Below, one piece after another: positions 1 through 12,900 of a DNA stretch of 58,392 nucleotides (within the stretch, counting starts at the first letter, position 1; every line of letters starts with the position of its first letter). Below the pieces are notes generated by a model. It did not search any database, was not told the DNA's origin, and saw only the letters and a list, made by a program, of their open reading frames with translations. The stretch is from positions 21,182-79,573 of the forward strand of contig NW_003133365.1 of assembly GCF_000003605.2 (NCBI RefSeq), read 5' to 3'. Position numbers and translations under genes: made by a program. This DNA is from Saccoglossus kowalevskii. Taxonomy: Eukaryota > Hemichordata > Enteropneusta > Harrimaniidae.

Positions 1-434
1 TTTAGTACAGATGTGATGGTTCAAATACCAAAATGGCAACAGTAACAGAAAGACTTCCATGGCGGCAATGATAAAATAAGAACACGGAGCCAACAGATGA
101 GGTTTCAACTGGTACTGGTATTATTATACTCCGCAAACATCAAGTACAATAACGCGGTAAAACTCCAATACAATTCAACGAGATCTCTGATCCGATCTCA
201 GTGCTGAACAGCTCCCCTATATACCCGCACTGTCTATAAATAGACTATTACATCAGCATACATAATGAGTCTTGAACTTACTACAAATTTCTAGAATGTT
301 CCATTACCTTCCATTGCCTCCTACAGTGTTATATTACCTATTCAACCAGTTTCTAAAAATATATAGAATATTCCACCCAGACACAGTACGGTTCTAGAAC
401 ATTCTCAGTGACATGGAAGTGGTAAATAAGTCGT
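1..434. repeat. Possible LTR or repeat edge with heat-shock-like elements
   Basis: No open frame stands out. The stretch has a TATA-like tract (ctataaataga near 233-244) and two perfect three-part heat-shock motifs (TTC-nn-GAA-nn-TTC) near 289-301 and 392-404. It directly precedes the L1-Tx1 fragment. TATA and heat-shock sites would suit a retroelement promoter, but I see no partner repeat in the window to prove that it is an LTR. Confidence 0.3.
289..405. promoter_or_regulatory. Pair of perfect heat-shock element motifs
   Basis: TTCTAGAATGTTC begins at 289 and TTCTAGAACATTC at 392. Each has three inverted 5-bp units with 2-bp spacing, the canonical HSF1 trimer site. A weaker GAATATTCC lies at about 366. 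A matching trimeric site is unlikely by chance, and two within about 100 bp less so. Function is inferred only from the motif. Confidence 0.4.
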
Positions 435-2960
435 ATGCGACACTCGCCTACTATCATGCGAAGGGTAGCTAAAGATTTCTATGCCGAACTATTTTCTCCA
501 AACCCTGTCACCACTGAATGTCAAAACATTTTATTAGAGAACCTTCCACAGTTATCTGTGAATGAGAGAGAACAGTGTGATGCTCAGCTTTCTTTTGATG
601 AAATGTCTTCTGCGGCCAAACGCTTGGCAACTGGTAAATCGCCTGGTATCGATGGAATTCCAGGCGAGTTTTACAAACATTTCTGGGAAGTACTTGGTAC
701 TGATTTATATGATGTGTTTTCAGCCTCGATCGAGGACGGTATTCTTCCATTTTCTTGTCGCAGAGCAATAATCACGCTCCTCCCTGAAAAAGGTGACAAG
801 AACGACCTTAAAAACTGGAGACCAGTCAGTCTCTTGTGTGCAGATTATAAGATAATCACCAAAGCACTGTCTTTTAGAGTAAAGTCGGCGCTTCCAGAAA
901 TCATTCACGCGGATCAGTCATATTGTGTACCTAAACGTCAAATATTTGATATTTGGTGCGTGATGTTACTTCTTATACAAATATTAACAACCTACCTCTT
1001 GCAAAAGGCATTCGATAGAGTGCATCACGGTTATCTTTACAAAACCGTTTGGTTTTGGAGATGGATTTATTAATTTCATAAAACTCATATATTCAGGCAC
1101 ACAAAGCATTGTTCGTATTAATGATTCTCTCACAAGCCCGTTGATGCTCAAGCGTGGAATTAGGCAAGGTTGTTTCTTGTCGGGCCAGTTGTTTACCATT
1201 GTTATAGAAACGTTGTTACACAAGGTCAGAACACGCAGTCAAATTAAAGGTGTTAAAATAGGCTCCTATGACAATCACGAGAATCTCACAGCCTATGCAG
1301 ATGATGTGAGTTTTTTTTGTTCTGACGGAGAACAGCGATTTTGAAAAACTTAAGGAGTAGTTGAGTACTTACGAGAGAGCAAGCAACTCGCGGATCAATG
1401 TTTCAGAAATCGAAAGGTTTCTGGGTTGGCAGTTGGAAATCACGTATCGATAAACCACTAGGCATTGGCTCGCACAGTGATGGATTAACAATTCTAGGTG
1501 TGTATCTTGGTAATACGTCAACTTTCTTTAACAAAAACTGGGATGACATTTGTAATAAAGTTGAAACCAAACTTGATTGGTGGAATACATATGCGCCAGC
1601 AATGTCATATAGAGGGCGTGATCTGGTTATTAATCATCTTGTCTCCTCGAAGTTTATTCATAGGTTTATCTGCCTATGCCCACCAAAGAAAATTATAGAC
1701 CATATACAGGGCCTTTTTCTCAACTTCTTTTGGAAAGGGCGTCACTGGGTGCCGCAGCAAACTGTTTTCTTGTCTGTAAGTGAAGGTGGACATGGCCTGC
1801 TTCACTTAGCTACACGCGCTGCATGTTTTCGTGTGCAATATATTCAGCGCTACCTATACTCTGACATTGATCATCCAGTCTTTGGTTTTACAGACTACTT
1901 TCTCCAACAAATACACAATCTACGTTACGACAAACAGATTTTTATTACAACCCCGCCAACCACATTTACCCCGTTTTTACTCCAACTTGCACAAGGTATG
2001 GTCATCACTCCCAATTTTACGGAAGGATAGACCATCAACATATAATCTAATTCTTCATAACTTACAACACACGCCACTAAATATGGTTCATTTTCACGAA
2101 GCCGGGATCACTAAAATTGGTGATCTCATTGATCAAAATGGCTGGAAAAATGCTGACGTATTCATGAGTCGGAACCGATCTATTCAAAACGGATCTTTAA
2201 TTTATCAATGGATGCTATAAAACAAGCAATTCCATTAGTGATAAAATATTATCTGCAATGGTCCAGATACTGAATCACGTGCTACGAAATATTCGTTAGA
2301 GCTGATACATAGGGGCGATGAGCGTGACATTCTTCTGAACTACCCTTTGTATAAGTTTGAGAGGGGTTCCCTATACAAATTTCTAGTTATACTGAAGAAG
2401 CTGAACTGTGACAATATACTTCACCACACTGTGTGGAATGATATATTGGCATTTAGTCAAAACAGTAAACCCAATTTCACTGCATGCTATATACCACCCA
2501 TCACTAAAAAAGATGGCGACCTCCAGTGGCGTCTAATGCATGCTGCATATCCCACTGGCGGCTTCCTCGTAAAGTCCCGTTTTCGGGACAACGATAAATG
2601 TCCGTTTTGTCAGGAAAAGGATGATCTAGTCCATATTTTTCTGGATTGTCCCAGGTTGACACATGTGTTCACCACTTTTAATAATTTAATCCAGAAACTA
2701 ACTGATACACCGAACATTTCCTCAAGCTGGTATATACTCGGTCCACCTAGAAAACGTCCATCAACTTCCACTCACCGCTTGTTGTGCTACCTCATAGCAT
2801 CTCTCAAGGTAGCTATTTACGTCACCCGCTACAACAAACTAAAAGAACTGGAGCCGACCAACGTTCGAGATGTGTTTACAGCAAGCAAGTTTATTCAATG
2901 AATTTAGATTCCACTTACTGAACCACTCCTTTGATGTGTTTCAAGATCGTTTTGTACAAA
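435..2960 (+). pseudogene. L1-Tx1 type LINE ORF2 (reverse transcriptase) remnant
   Basis: This is a decayed reverse transcriptase of the L1/Tx1 clade, read across several frames. Segment 435-1073 carries the fingers region, with GKSPGIDGIPGEFYKHFW and LKNWRPVSLLCADYKI, then a frame break before QKAFDRVHHGYL. Segment 1141-1344 holds the RT core (RGIRQGCFLS, then catalytic YADD). Segments 1398-2030 and 2030-2220 continue the thumb and connection region. Segment 2347-2901 ends with a zinc-knuckle-like CPFCQEKDDLVHIFLDCP. The N-terminal endonuclease is missing, so the copy is 5'-truncated. Frame breaks near 1000, 1345, 2030 and 2220 and internal stops make it dead. The Tx1 affiliation rests on recognised motif order and is fairly sure. 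Confidence 0.88.
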
Positions 2961-3599
2961 TGAAGCTCTAGCCACTATCATTAACTACCAACTCCAGCTA
3001 TCTCCAGATATTACGTGATTTACTATTGACAAGGTTACAGCCCGCATGGAAACCTCTCTATTGAACTTTATTTCTATATATATTCCTCAAAGGTATGTAT
3101 TTGTTCGTTTTTATAATTACTAAAATGCACTTTCATAAACATTGATTTATTCTTCTCGTACTATCCTACTAGTGTACATTGATAATTATTACTTTTATGA
3201 GAATTGTTATGAACATTTTTATATGTATAGTACTGTATACGTTTTTATATATCGAGGAATAAAAATCAGAAATGTATGTATGTATGTATGTACGTGCGTA
3301 CACGTCACTGAGCAGAGCTCCTGCAAAAATTGCCTATTTTTTTCCGTTTTCATAATCGTGTGAACTGAAACCTGTTAACTACTACGTGTGTGAATATTTT
3401 GTGAAGTTACTGGTAGGCCTACAGTCGTTATCGGACATTATTTTACCTGCTAATCTTCGTTTTTCTGTTCGTGGGTCTTTTCATGCCCGCGACTACTTGA
3501 AATCAATATGGCGGCCGCCATGGTTAGATCTCAACAGAGCAACCCATTTATATATACTATTTATTTCAGACAAATAAGTCCATATCAACACATACACAA

Positions 3600-3600
3600 A

Positions 3601-3655
<55 letters not shown>
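3600..3655. repeat. (AAT)n microsatellite, tail of the minus-strand LINE
   Basis: Near-perfect AAT triplets. Read on the minus strand this is (ATT)n, lying just beyond the C-terminal reading frame of the reverse-strand LINE. It is best explained as that LINE's 3' tail. Confidence 0.8.
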
Positions 3656-4556
3656 GTAAATAAATACTAGAAAGAACAAGAAACATAAACAGGAAATGAT
3701 AGTTCGCTTGCTATTACATAATTGCACATAGCATCTCAGTTCAGCATTTCATTCCAACGCTGCAACAAGGCTGACTTCCATCTCAAATCACTGTTCCATA
3801 AACTAGTTAATATACTGTTGTTGGACGAGCAGGCACACTCTCTAAATTTATATACTATATTCCTGTAAGTTTCATAAAATGATTTGACACTGTTAGCAAC
3901 AAACATAGAATGGGCACTGTGGTCATATGGATAGTCAAAAAGTCTACGGAATAGGTTGTTATAAGAAACCTTCAAAGAATTAAGGGTGCTTTGTTAAAAA
4001 AGCACCACAACTGTGAACAATAAATATTATAACAATACGTTTTGAACAAGATACATTTAACATCATAGCTGCATTTAACGAATTTCCTAAGAAGTAGGTT
4101 TGCTCTCACACAAAACAAGCAACGTTGGTGGTCAATGTCTGCATTATCCTTCATGTAACACGTGACCCTATGACCCGGATACGTAATCTGCGAGACAACT
4201 TCTATGTTCAGGCCCATCAGTCTAATCTGTGGCAGAATGTTCAGTTTAAGCTTGGATGAAAAGTACATACACTTCGTTTTCAACACGTTATAGAGCGTAT
4301 CATGATCAGTAGCAAACAATTCACAAGTTTTCAGCAGTTTTCGTAGCCCTTTTATAGAGGGCGCTATTAGACACATGTCATCCGCATAACTGATATTATT
4401 AATTACTTTGTTGCCAACAAGACAGCCACATGAAAGTTTATTTAACTTCACATTTAGGTCATCTATATACACATTGAACAGGGAAGGTGACAAAACACCA
4501 CCATTGGATACACTGAATGAGCGGGAAATAGAACTTCCCCATCTTACGCAGTACAT
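3600..4556 (-). pseudogene. 5'-truncated LINE reverse transcriptase, second family
   Basis: Minus-strand frames encode the RT core and C-terminal domain of a LINE unlike the Tx1 copy. In 3972-4556 I see GGVLSPSLFNVYIDDL (motif B), the catalytic SYADDMCLIAPS (YADD) and KTKCMYF. Then 3736-3975 carries the C-terminal region (YNNLFRRLFDYPYD, FVANSVKSFYETYRN). The two segments are offset by a frameshift near 3973. The copy lacks its endonuclease and the N-terminal part of RT, so it is 5'-truncated at about 4556, and it ends in (ATT)n. The motif style recalls Jockey/CR1-group elements, but I would not fix the clade by eye. Confidence 0.82.
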
Positions 4557-5870
4557 TTGACTTTCATACCAGTTGATAAGAAACCGAATAATGGGCTAAC
4601 ACGGAATCATGGAATAAAGTGTGAATCACTAATCGGCATGAACATTGAAGAATATGTACTAGCCATTGCTCATATTGTTAAATCCAAAAATATCGTTGCT
4701 GTCTCCCGAGTTAACGGCAGCGTTATTGCTTTCCTTGATTCTGTTAAGTCTGTTGAAAAAGTGTGCACAGATGGTATCGTCTTTGGAAATTCCTTTATTT
4801 ACACAGAGCCGCTGGTTAAACCAGCCACAAAAGTTGCGTTGTCCGGAGTCCCACCTCCCAGAACTATCCCGTTACGGACGTATTGTCAGCAAGATTCGCA
4901 CCATACCCCTTGGTTGTAAACAACCGGAACTAAGACATGTCAAATCTTTCCGCCGACAAGTTTTCATGCTAAGCCAAGAAAGTAAACTAGACAACGTGAT
5001 TATTATGTCATACGAGGAACATTTATACCGCATTTATTTAACTACAGATGAAGTCGTGTGTTATAAGTGTCACAAGAAAGGTCATGTCCGGACAAGGACG
5101 TTCCACAAGGCACAACTAAATCTAATAATTTATAAAAACGCTAATCGAGCCTACTACTGATGAAGAAACATTACAAACACCGCCTCCCTTTTCAATGCCG
5201 TCCGGATTTTCTTGTTCTTTTTCATGTACTAAAGAAAACAGACGGCTACACCACAGTGTGACTGCATCTTCTCGAATGACAACTGGGAAAATGCCAATAA
5301 CTACAAAACCAACTGTTAGTAAAGTGAAAATACGGCTACCTCCCATTTTCACACTGCCGTCCACGATCTCTTGCAGCTCTTTCTCTTTTTCCGCGGGGTC
5401 AAAGGAAGTGTCCTGTGCACCAGCTGATACATTTAACAAGAAAAATCATACATCTGTCAATTGTGTCAAGAAAGCAGACGAGATGGAGTCTATTGCGTCA
5501 GAGGTCTCGAACTTGTCACAGATTATACAAGATGACTATCCTAAGGAAACTGACAATCTTTTATCCAACGAATCTCTAATGCTGTTCGTGGAAGAATCAT
5601 TCAACTCGAAACGAATTGTTGAGCGTGCGACTGAGTTCTGTCCTGATCTGAGACTACTTAAAAGATTGCCAACAAATCTAGGCAAAAACACTGACATAAA
5701 AAGTAAGGGCAAAATACGAATCCAGCGATTAACCTCAAAGCTAGGAAACTACTTTATGAAGACTACTCGGCCAAGACAAGTCGATGCAGATGACGCCGGA
5801 ACTCGCCATACCCTATCTGATGAAAAACTGAATGTTCAAAATAGAATAACTGACACTTAGCTTGCACATC
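4557..5870 (+). pseudogene. L1-Tx1 type LINE ORF1 (gag-like) remnant
   Basis: An ORF1 nucleic-acid-binding protein in three frames: 4557-4850, then about 4830-5110, then 5195-5860. The middle part has the Tx1 ORF1 signature RTIPLGCKQPELRHVKSFRR and a decayed CCHC knuckle, CYKCHKKGHV, whose last Cys is lost. The C-terminal part is Ser/Lys-rich, as in this family's low-complexity tails. ORF1 should precede ORF2 in an intact element; here it lies downstream of the ORF2 fragment and next to the reverse-strand LINE. It is therefore a separate or rearranged copy. Calling it ORF1 is confident; the exact ends are not. Confidence 0.78.
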
Positions 5871-7700
5871 CCATAAACACGATAGACTACAAGATTAACG
5901 CTTTTATAATCGATTTTTTTGTGTGTTTTGTTCATTGGTACTATAACCAGTGTTTCTCAACTTATGAATTTAAATTATTTTATTTGTAAATAGCAAGTTC
6001 TGAAATGTAAAAAGCTTATAAAACCGAGTAATAAAACTTCTGGTAATATCCAACCTTGAGCTTCAAACTAATATAATTTAGCTGTACTTGTTTTCGAGTA
6101 TTACTTTGTTATTATTACACACTTACACACTTATCTTTGGCTTCTGACTATGGCATTTCCATTAATTTTCACATCAGCGACAGCCACCAATAATAACACG
6201 AATGTGGAACTCGCCATAATTACCTTGGTAGTATGGTGTATTTGACAGTCTTCTGTATAATGAAGATCCGAGTTTTATCCATGTTTAGATGAAATACGAG
6301 ATTATATTAATATTTTCAATTGTAAGTATTAATTCGTAACCCCATTCAAACTTTTTTTAATAAAACTCGTGATTATGATGCCTTGTATAACCAAGCTGTT
6401 GTTTTCAAAAACATACCGCCAATTGTATGTATTAGTATAAATTATTAAACTATTAAGGGCCAGGTTTGTATATTGACGTTTTTTTATAATTGTATGTTAT
6501 GATCTGTGGGATACATGTTTGAATTTAGGAGTTAGGATCACGCATTATTGAGCAGAATCGCCTTCAGTTTGCACTGTGTTGACCACACAAGCTGTAGTGA
6601 GTCACACAAGAGTTTAGTTAGTCAAGACGATACCTTGATAGTATCGGTCCCATATGTCTTCTGTCTCTTTTGTGTATTGCAAAACACACACACACATACC
6701 ATCCAGTATCTGTTCATAACTACTTATCTGTCAATTGATTCACGTACTTGAATATATTAATTGGTATGGTGTCATCTAACAATTTGTTTGTCTACTGACC
6801 AAGGAGTCTTCGTTACATCACATCTTAAACTTGCAGTTTACTTGTTTGTAATATGAGAATATTCAACATATAATTAGTTTTTTAAAGAAATATCTGTTTT
6901 CCCAAATACTATCCAGTGGCGCAGCGGCAGTTCTAGCGAGCATCGCTTATTCCTGCACATGTCCCAAAACTGTCTTTCTTTGAATAACACTAGACCCGCT
7001 ATGTGTATCATTTTAAACTGACGTAAGTGTGCATAAACAGTTTTATGAAAAACCTACGAATTAAACTTGCATACGAAATGCATAAATTGAAATACAAGAC
7101 ATACACGTACATACCAAATTCATGAATTGAGTGTAATGTATAATGAGTTCAATATTAACTTTGTCATGTATACGTATACACTGTGTTTAATATTGCAACT
7201 TAGTGATCAGTTGATATTTAATTTAAGGGATTACTAACACAATGTGACAAGCTGTTAGGTCGAGTACACGTAATGCGCAAACAAACGATACGTAGTTACA
7301 GTGATCACAATGAATCAAATGTCACTAAGTATTATATGTTATATTATATGCAGTTTTATTTTTTATTTCAGGAAACTAAAAAAATATTTTGACTGTAATG
7401 ACAATTCATCAACCCGGGAAATATTTATGCAATGAACTCAATGCAATGACTTTCGATTGACCTTCAGGTTTTATTAGTGTTATTTTCAAATGACTTTACC
7501 ATAATGAGGCAGCTGTGAAAAAACGACAACGTGAAAGTGAGGCCAGTATTCTGCGAGTTTTCGCAATAATTGTAATTATTTGTAGTCCAAGTTCAAAATA
7601 AATTATATAATATACCACATCCTATTTTAAATGATTCCCAGAAATAAAACTATCAGCATCCTTTATACTATGTTTTTGACATATTACCTCAAACCCTGCA
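5871..7700. other. AT-rich intergenic stretch without a gene
   Basis: I see no coding frame with recognisable content. There is a short (CA)n run near 6683-6697 and an ATG-rich, stop-rich background. The start may include the 3' tail of the ORF1 copy. Confidence 0.5.
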
Positions 7701-7714
7701 AATAGAAGTGTGCA

Positions 7715-8950
7715 TTGTTTCAAAGTCGTAGTCAGAAAGGTCAGTTCTGGAGCACTGGTCAGAAAATTAAAGGGCCAGGTCGATTGAGCCAGTCTAAATC
7801 AGGCTATTATAATTGTGGTGATCCAAATCACTCTGCTGTCAGTTGTACTAAGCGTTATAAAAGTTCCATGCCTCAGGTTAAGTCAGCTGCTATGTTGGCA
7901 TGTGATCGGAATGGAAGATGAAGTCAGTGCTACTTGTGTAGCTCATGAAGTCACAGATGCAAGTAAGCATCCAAGTTTACTGGGACGGGATAGAGTTGAG
8001 TTGAAATGTGGCCATGAGCTGCCTGTTGTTCAAGGTTTTATTGGTAGTACTGAGGTAGCGGTCCTTCGTGATAGTGGGTGTAGTTCGGTTGTAGTTGGTA
8101 AAAAGTTGGCAGAGGATAGTCAATTGCATGGGGAGAGTGGTACCGGTGTGATGATGGATGGTACATGTCAGAAAGCCCCAGTAGCTAGACTATATATAGA
8201 TTGACCCTTTTATGTTAGTGAGGTCGAGGCACTATGGGGACCCCAGTGTATGATCTTATTATTGGTAATATTGGTGGAGCTAGGGAGTTCAAGAATTCTG
8301 TTTCTGGTTGGAAGACAGCTGCTAGAAAAAACACATTCTGCTTTGCTCATGTGAAAACCAAGGTAGTGTCAATAAATCGGGCCATTGATGCCTATAAATT
8401 TGACAGACTCAGGACAGTTGAGTTCATCTTTTCCATTGCAGTACCCTATGTGTTGTTGCTGAAATATTGTTAGACGAGTAATACAGGCTTAAATCATCAG
8501 TCTTTGAAACTTGTATGAACTGCTCTGCGATCTCCTGCTTTCAGCGGTGCCCTCCAGAATAACAGCGTTCCTCTGCAAGAAAGACTCCTGCATTTCTTCG
8601 TCGTTGTGTTGCAGAAGCAATTGACTGTAATCCATCTTTACATCTTGGAATTTTGAGTTATAACCAATGCACACTACCCTAGGCAATCCCCTATTTTAGT
8701 GAATTTATTCATTGTATTCATTTTCTGTGCTTTGCTTCTTGCAATTATGTTGAGAGGTATTAAAATCAGGAGCTTTAACTTGATATTTTGGTGTATGTGT
8801 ATCTTCAGTACTATTATCTTGTCTATCCCGTTCTAGCAGTGAAATTACCCCTTTTCAGTGGGAGTTCTGAGGGTGCCCCTCTCAATAGCAATAAACAGGC
8901 CTTACACTGTGACAACTGATAATTTAATTTTGAACCACATACCACCTAGA
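7715..8950 (+). mobile_element. Ty3/gypsy-type element, 3' half: gag knuckle, protease, 3' LTR
   Basis: Decayed retrotransposon. A degenerate gag zinc knuckle (YYNCGDPNHSAVSC) lies near 7805-7850. After a frame change, an aspartic protease domain follows at about 7920-8290, with VLRDSGCSSVVV holding the D-S-G catalytic triad and VYDLIIGN closing the domain. Directly after the protease (about 8295) the sequence switches to an LTR-like tract (8310-8935) that is alignable with 33215-33776. RT, RNase H and integrase are absent, so the element has lost most of pol. No primer-binding site follows the LTR, as expected for a 3' LTR. Confidence 0.75.
8310..8935 (+). repeat. LTR-like tract, paralogous to 33215-33776
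   Basis: Shared blocks include cttgtatgaactgctctg, gcacactaccctaggcaatc, gagaggtattaaa and gccttacactgtgac, in the same order in both places. It lies 3' of the protease here and 5' of gag in the other copy, which fits 3' and 5' LTRs of one family. Confidence 0.72.
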
Positions 8951-9900
8951 CGTATTATAGAATGACCATGCTATCATTTTATTCCTCAAACCATAGATTG
9001 CACGATCATTTTATATTACAATACAATACAATACAATAAAATGTTTAATCATAGTTATTTTCATTATTATCATATTACTATTTCAGCACATTTTCATGTA
9101 GTGGAACTTATTATCCGTTACCTTAGACCAATGTTAAATTATTGTTTCGTTCTTGGACACTCGATGCTGGTGACCCATAGTGTATTGTGAACAGAATACT
9201 GTCATGGCAACTAGTAATAACAACGTAAAATAATGTATTATATACCTAACTTCCTGTAATTCCATTATTGTCTAAAATGTCTTTTGTTAAAAGAAGCCTG
9301 AATGCCGCCCTCTAAAGACACAATTTGGAAAATTTTACGTTGGTCATAAAACAGCAGTGCCAGTAAAAAAATATTTTGACTGTTTATGCCCGGTCTGTAA
9401 AGATTTGTGGTTTGTTTTCGAGCTTAAACGAAGTTCACTTTTGCCAGTTTTGTGCAGAAATACGTCAAAATAAACTTATTGCAGTTCAGTCCACACAACA
9501 CGGTAATGATAAAGAAATTACAATATTTTGAAGGACATTAAGCGATAAAGAGAACAAGTTTAGTGTAGAGCACTTGGATATCCTAATGTAACCATGCATA
9601 ATACATAAGCATGGGATGCGATATTGAAGTTTCATAGAGCATTACAGGTCATACAGTACAGTCGTCGGGCATTCGTGTTATAGTGCACCATTTCAAAATA
9701 GAAAACTTACATACGATAAGCTACAGTATCCAAAGGGCGGACACAAACTTGTGTAAAAACAAGCACAAGTTGTATGAGCATTTAACTTTTTGCCGTATCC
9801 CTGTATTTAACCCGAACATTGTGAAAAATTCAATGTAAAGTGAAGGAAGGATCAGCTTTGAGTGAATTTTAATTACACCTCTCTCATGAGAAGTAATCAC
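8951..9900. other. Region 3' of vWD gene 1, no gene recognised
   Basis: It holds a short (ACAAT)n run near 9020-9040 and AT-rich sequence. A final exon and poly(A) site of vWD gene 1 may lie here or within 9721-9906, but I could not identify a convincing one. Confidence 0.4.
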
Positions 9901-9906
9901 GCATAC

Positions 9907-12900
9907 CTTTTTTATACACCGACAACAACATATCTTTATTCGGGTGTGTAAAGCACTATCAGGAATAGCCCCATCAAATTCACATGACACGTCCTTAGTC
10001 TCATTGTCTAAATCTAATCTGAGGGAATAAACGAACTTTTTGTTGCGTTTTTAGTTTGTATTTGCTCGACGTTATAAGCACCAAATGTGCTATTGTAATA
10101 TTCGAGGTTTAACTAAACATAACATGTTTTCGAAGCCTAGAAAAAAATCAAAATGTTTCAAAGAGTGTTGCACTGAAGCAAAAACGTCGATAGGGGCAAT
10201 ACGTGTTTAGTCTATCCATTTCTTCTTGCTGTATTAGTGTAAACTAAAATATATACTCCTCTGCATTGAGCACTGTCTATGTAATGTGATAACAGGATTA
10301 GGAATCGTATTGCTGATTCAAGTTTTCTGACGTGTTATTAATTTTACATATACTCACACATTACGAACATAAATTACGAGTCTGCTTTCCTTTGCAATAC
10401 AATTTATTCCCAAATCTACCCGAAGCATGAAATGCTGAAGCCGCATTCCCACTTTGTAAATGTTGAACATCTACATTGATTATTGTGATTACAATGAAAA
10501 ACAATAAAATCAGTTGCACACAGCTCTATTTGAAGGACAAAATAGTAATATAACATTGCACAGTATATAAACGACTATAATTGTAACTTACAACTATAGT
10601 CATACGCGACTGTCGATAAAAGTCAACCATTTAAAAGCCCACAAAAATACCGTATTACCAAGAAAATAATCCATAGTCATTTAGTCCATAAAACTGTCTA
10701 TAATTGGATTGGATATTAGATCATTATGATTTCTCCAAGGCATCCAGCTGTTCTTTATAGTCACAGCTGTTGATAGAATTATAAATATGAATTACAAAAT
10801 AATGTATGAATGATATAGTAATACATGTGGACATCAACAACCATGGCTTTATTCACGACTAGTATATTTAAATTGTATGTTCCACAGCTGCCCACACTAG
10901 AGTGTTAGAAATTGGAGAACTGACACAATTGTACCTCAACTATTGACAATGAGCAGGTTGGATGTTCGAATACTCAAGGCGCACAAACAGTTACAACATT
11001 GTGGACTCAGTTGGAGGTGCAGTGAAAATAAACGTACAAATGTCACGTTATTATTATCACACACAATATATGTATTACATTAATGAGCAATTAAAGACAC
11101 ATACTAGTCCATTTCATTAGTCATATTAATTTTTGCATATATTCTGCATATGTAATACGTTTTGTCGTGGCACACGCCGTTACGTATATCTTGCTACTAT
11201 GCCTCCTGTATCGTTGTAAATTAACATTATTATTGATAGTAAACTGTCACCACTATAATGTTCCGAAAATCAAACTATAAATAACGCCAGCTAGGCTGCT
11301 GACTCATTTACTATGCGCACTTGACGTTCAGTACGATTAGAACAAGTTATGTCAAACCAATCTCAACAGGAGACGTCAAACTAATAGTGGGGGACTCGGA
11401 CACGTTGAATATAAAGATCAATATTTGTTTTACACAAATATGCAAATTAGGCACGCAGCATCCCATTTTTCATCATATTACAATTATATAATATAATATA
11501 ATAAACTGACTAAAATATCCCACGAATGTCGGAACGAGTGAATAATAATCATTACCACGACCATTACCTGTTTTCACATCTCCATGCGTTTCCAAACTCT
11601 TTGTCATCTGTAGTGATTGTGCCGTCAGGAAGAACCATATCGGTGGACGGAGATCCATCTGCATTGCCAAACATTCCACATATGTTACCGTGAAGTGGTG
11701 AATCCTGGTACAAGTAGGCGTGGACTGCGTGACGTAAAACTTCTATCCACCAACGATATTCGGTGTGGTACAATATGAATGTGTTGCCTATGGTGTATGT
11801 CATTAACTTGTAATCCTTTGACACGTGTGGGGTGCTCTTATCCACAACCTCGCCATTCCACTACAATAAATTTAATTATGTCAATCGCTGATTTACATAT
11901 TCGGAAATTTGAATTTGCATTTAAAAATACCATACACAAATATGGCGCGAATCCAGCCATTTAGGTGTTTAGGATATTCTTTATGTGAAGCAAAAATGTA
12001 CGGCAAAGCCGCCATTGAAACTTCGTAGCTGCGAGCATTTCTACGCGTGTCACGCCGATGCTCGCCGAAAACTCTCTAAGCTGCATGACTTGTGAATAGA
12101 AGGTGTGATATATTCGTGAGAAAGTTATTTCAGTCACCTCCACGGCACTCTGATATTTTTTATGGCGAGTGGAAAACAACTTGTGTTTGAGAGTTTCTCA
12201 ATTCATTTCAAAATTGTTATACTCGGTAAACTAAATGAAACACGTTTACTAAAAAAAGTATCCGTGTATAGATCTGAAAATAACATTTACTGTGTGTATT
12301 TCGTAGTTTTTTTCAGCAAACAATTGTACACTGTTTAGTAATGTTTCACTTTATAATAAATGAAATAAAATATTACATACTTCAAATATAAGTACTAGTG
12401 TTGCTATTTTGCGGAAGAGCGGGTGTGAGTGATGCATGGTAGATATGATGGTGGATGTCTGTCCGATGTGATAAAATAAATAACACATGGTCATCCGAGC
12501 TATATAACGATTCGGCTCTGGCATCACCAATAGTATGGTAATGACCACCATCCCCTAGGCAGGCAACAAATCGTGATATTACCCTCGCAAGCATGTTTTA
12601 TTATTTAATTGTAATTGTGGCATGGATACCGCGCCATACTACAAATGAATACAGGCATTGTTGATTACTTTACTTTACTGTTTTTGGAAATCATATAAAG
12701 TATGTTTCAATTTATTATTTTTGTCGCAATTGAAATCATGCACCATTACATGCGCGTTTATAGTTGGGTCTTGATGCCTGTCATCAATTTACTTTACACA
12801 CAAATGCTCGCCGAAATTGTTTTCAGCGAAAGCCACGAAACTTGTTTTGTGTTCTCCCCATCTTCGCATCCACTGTTCTAAATAACATGGTTAAATTTGT

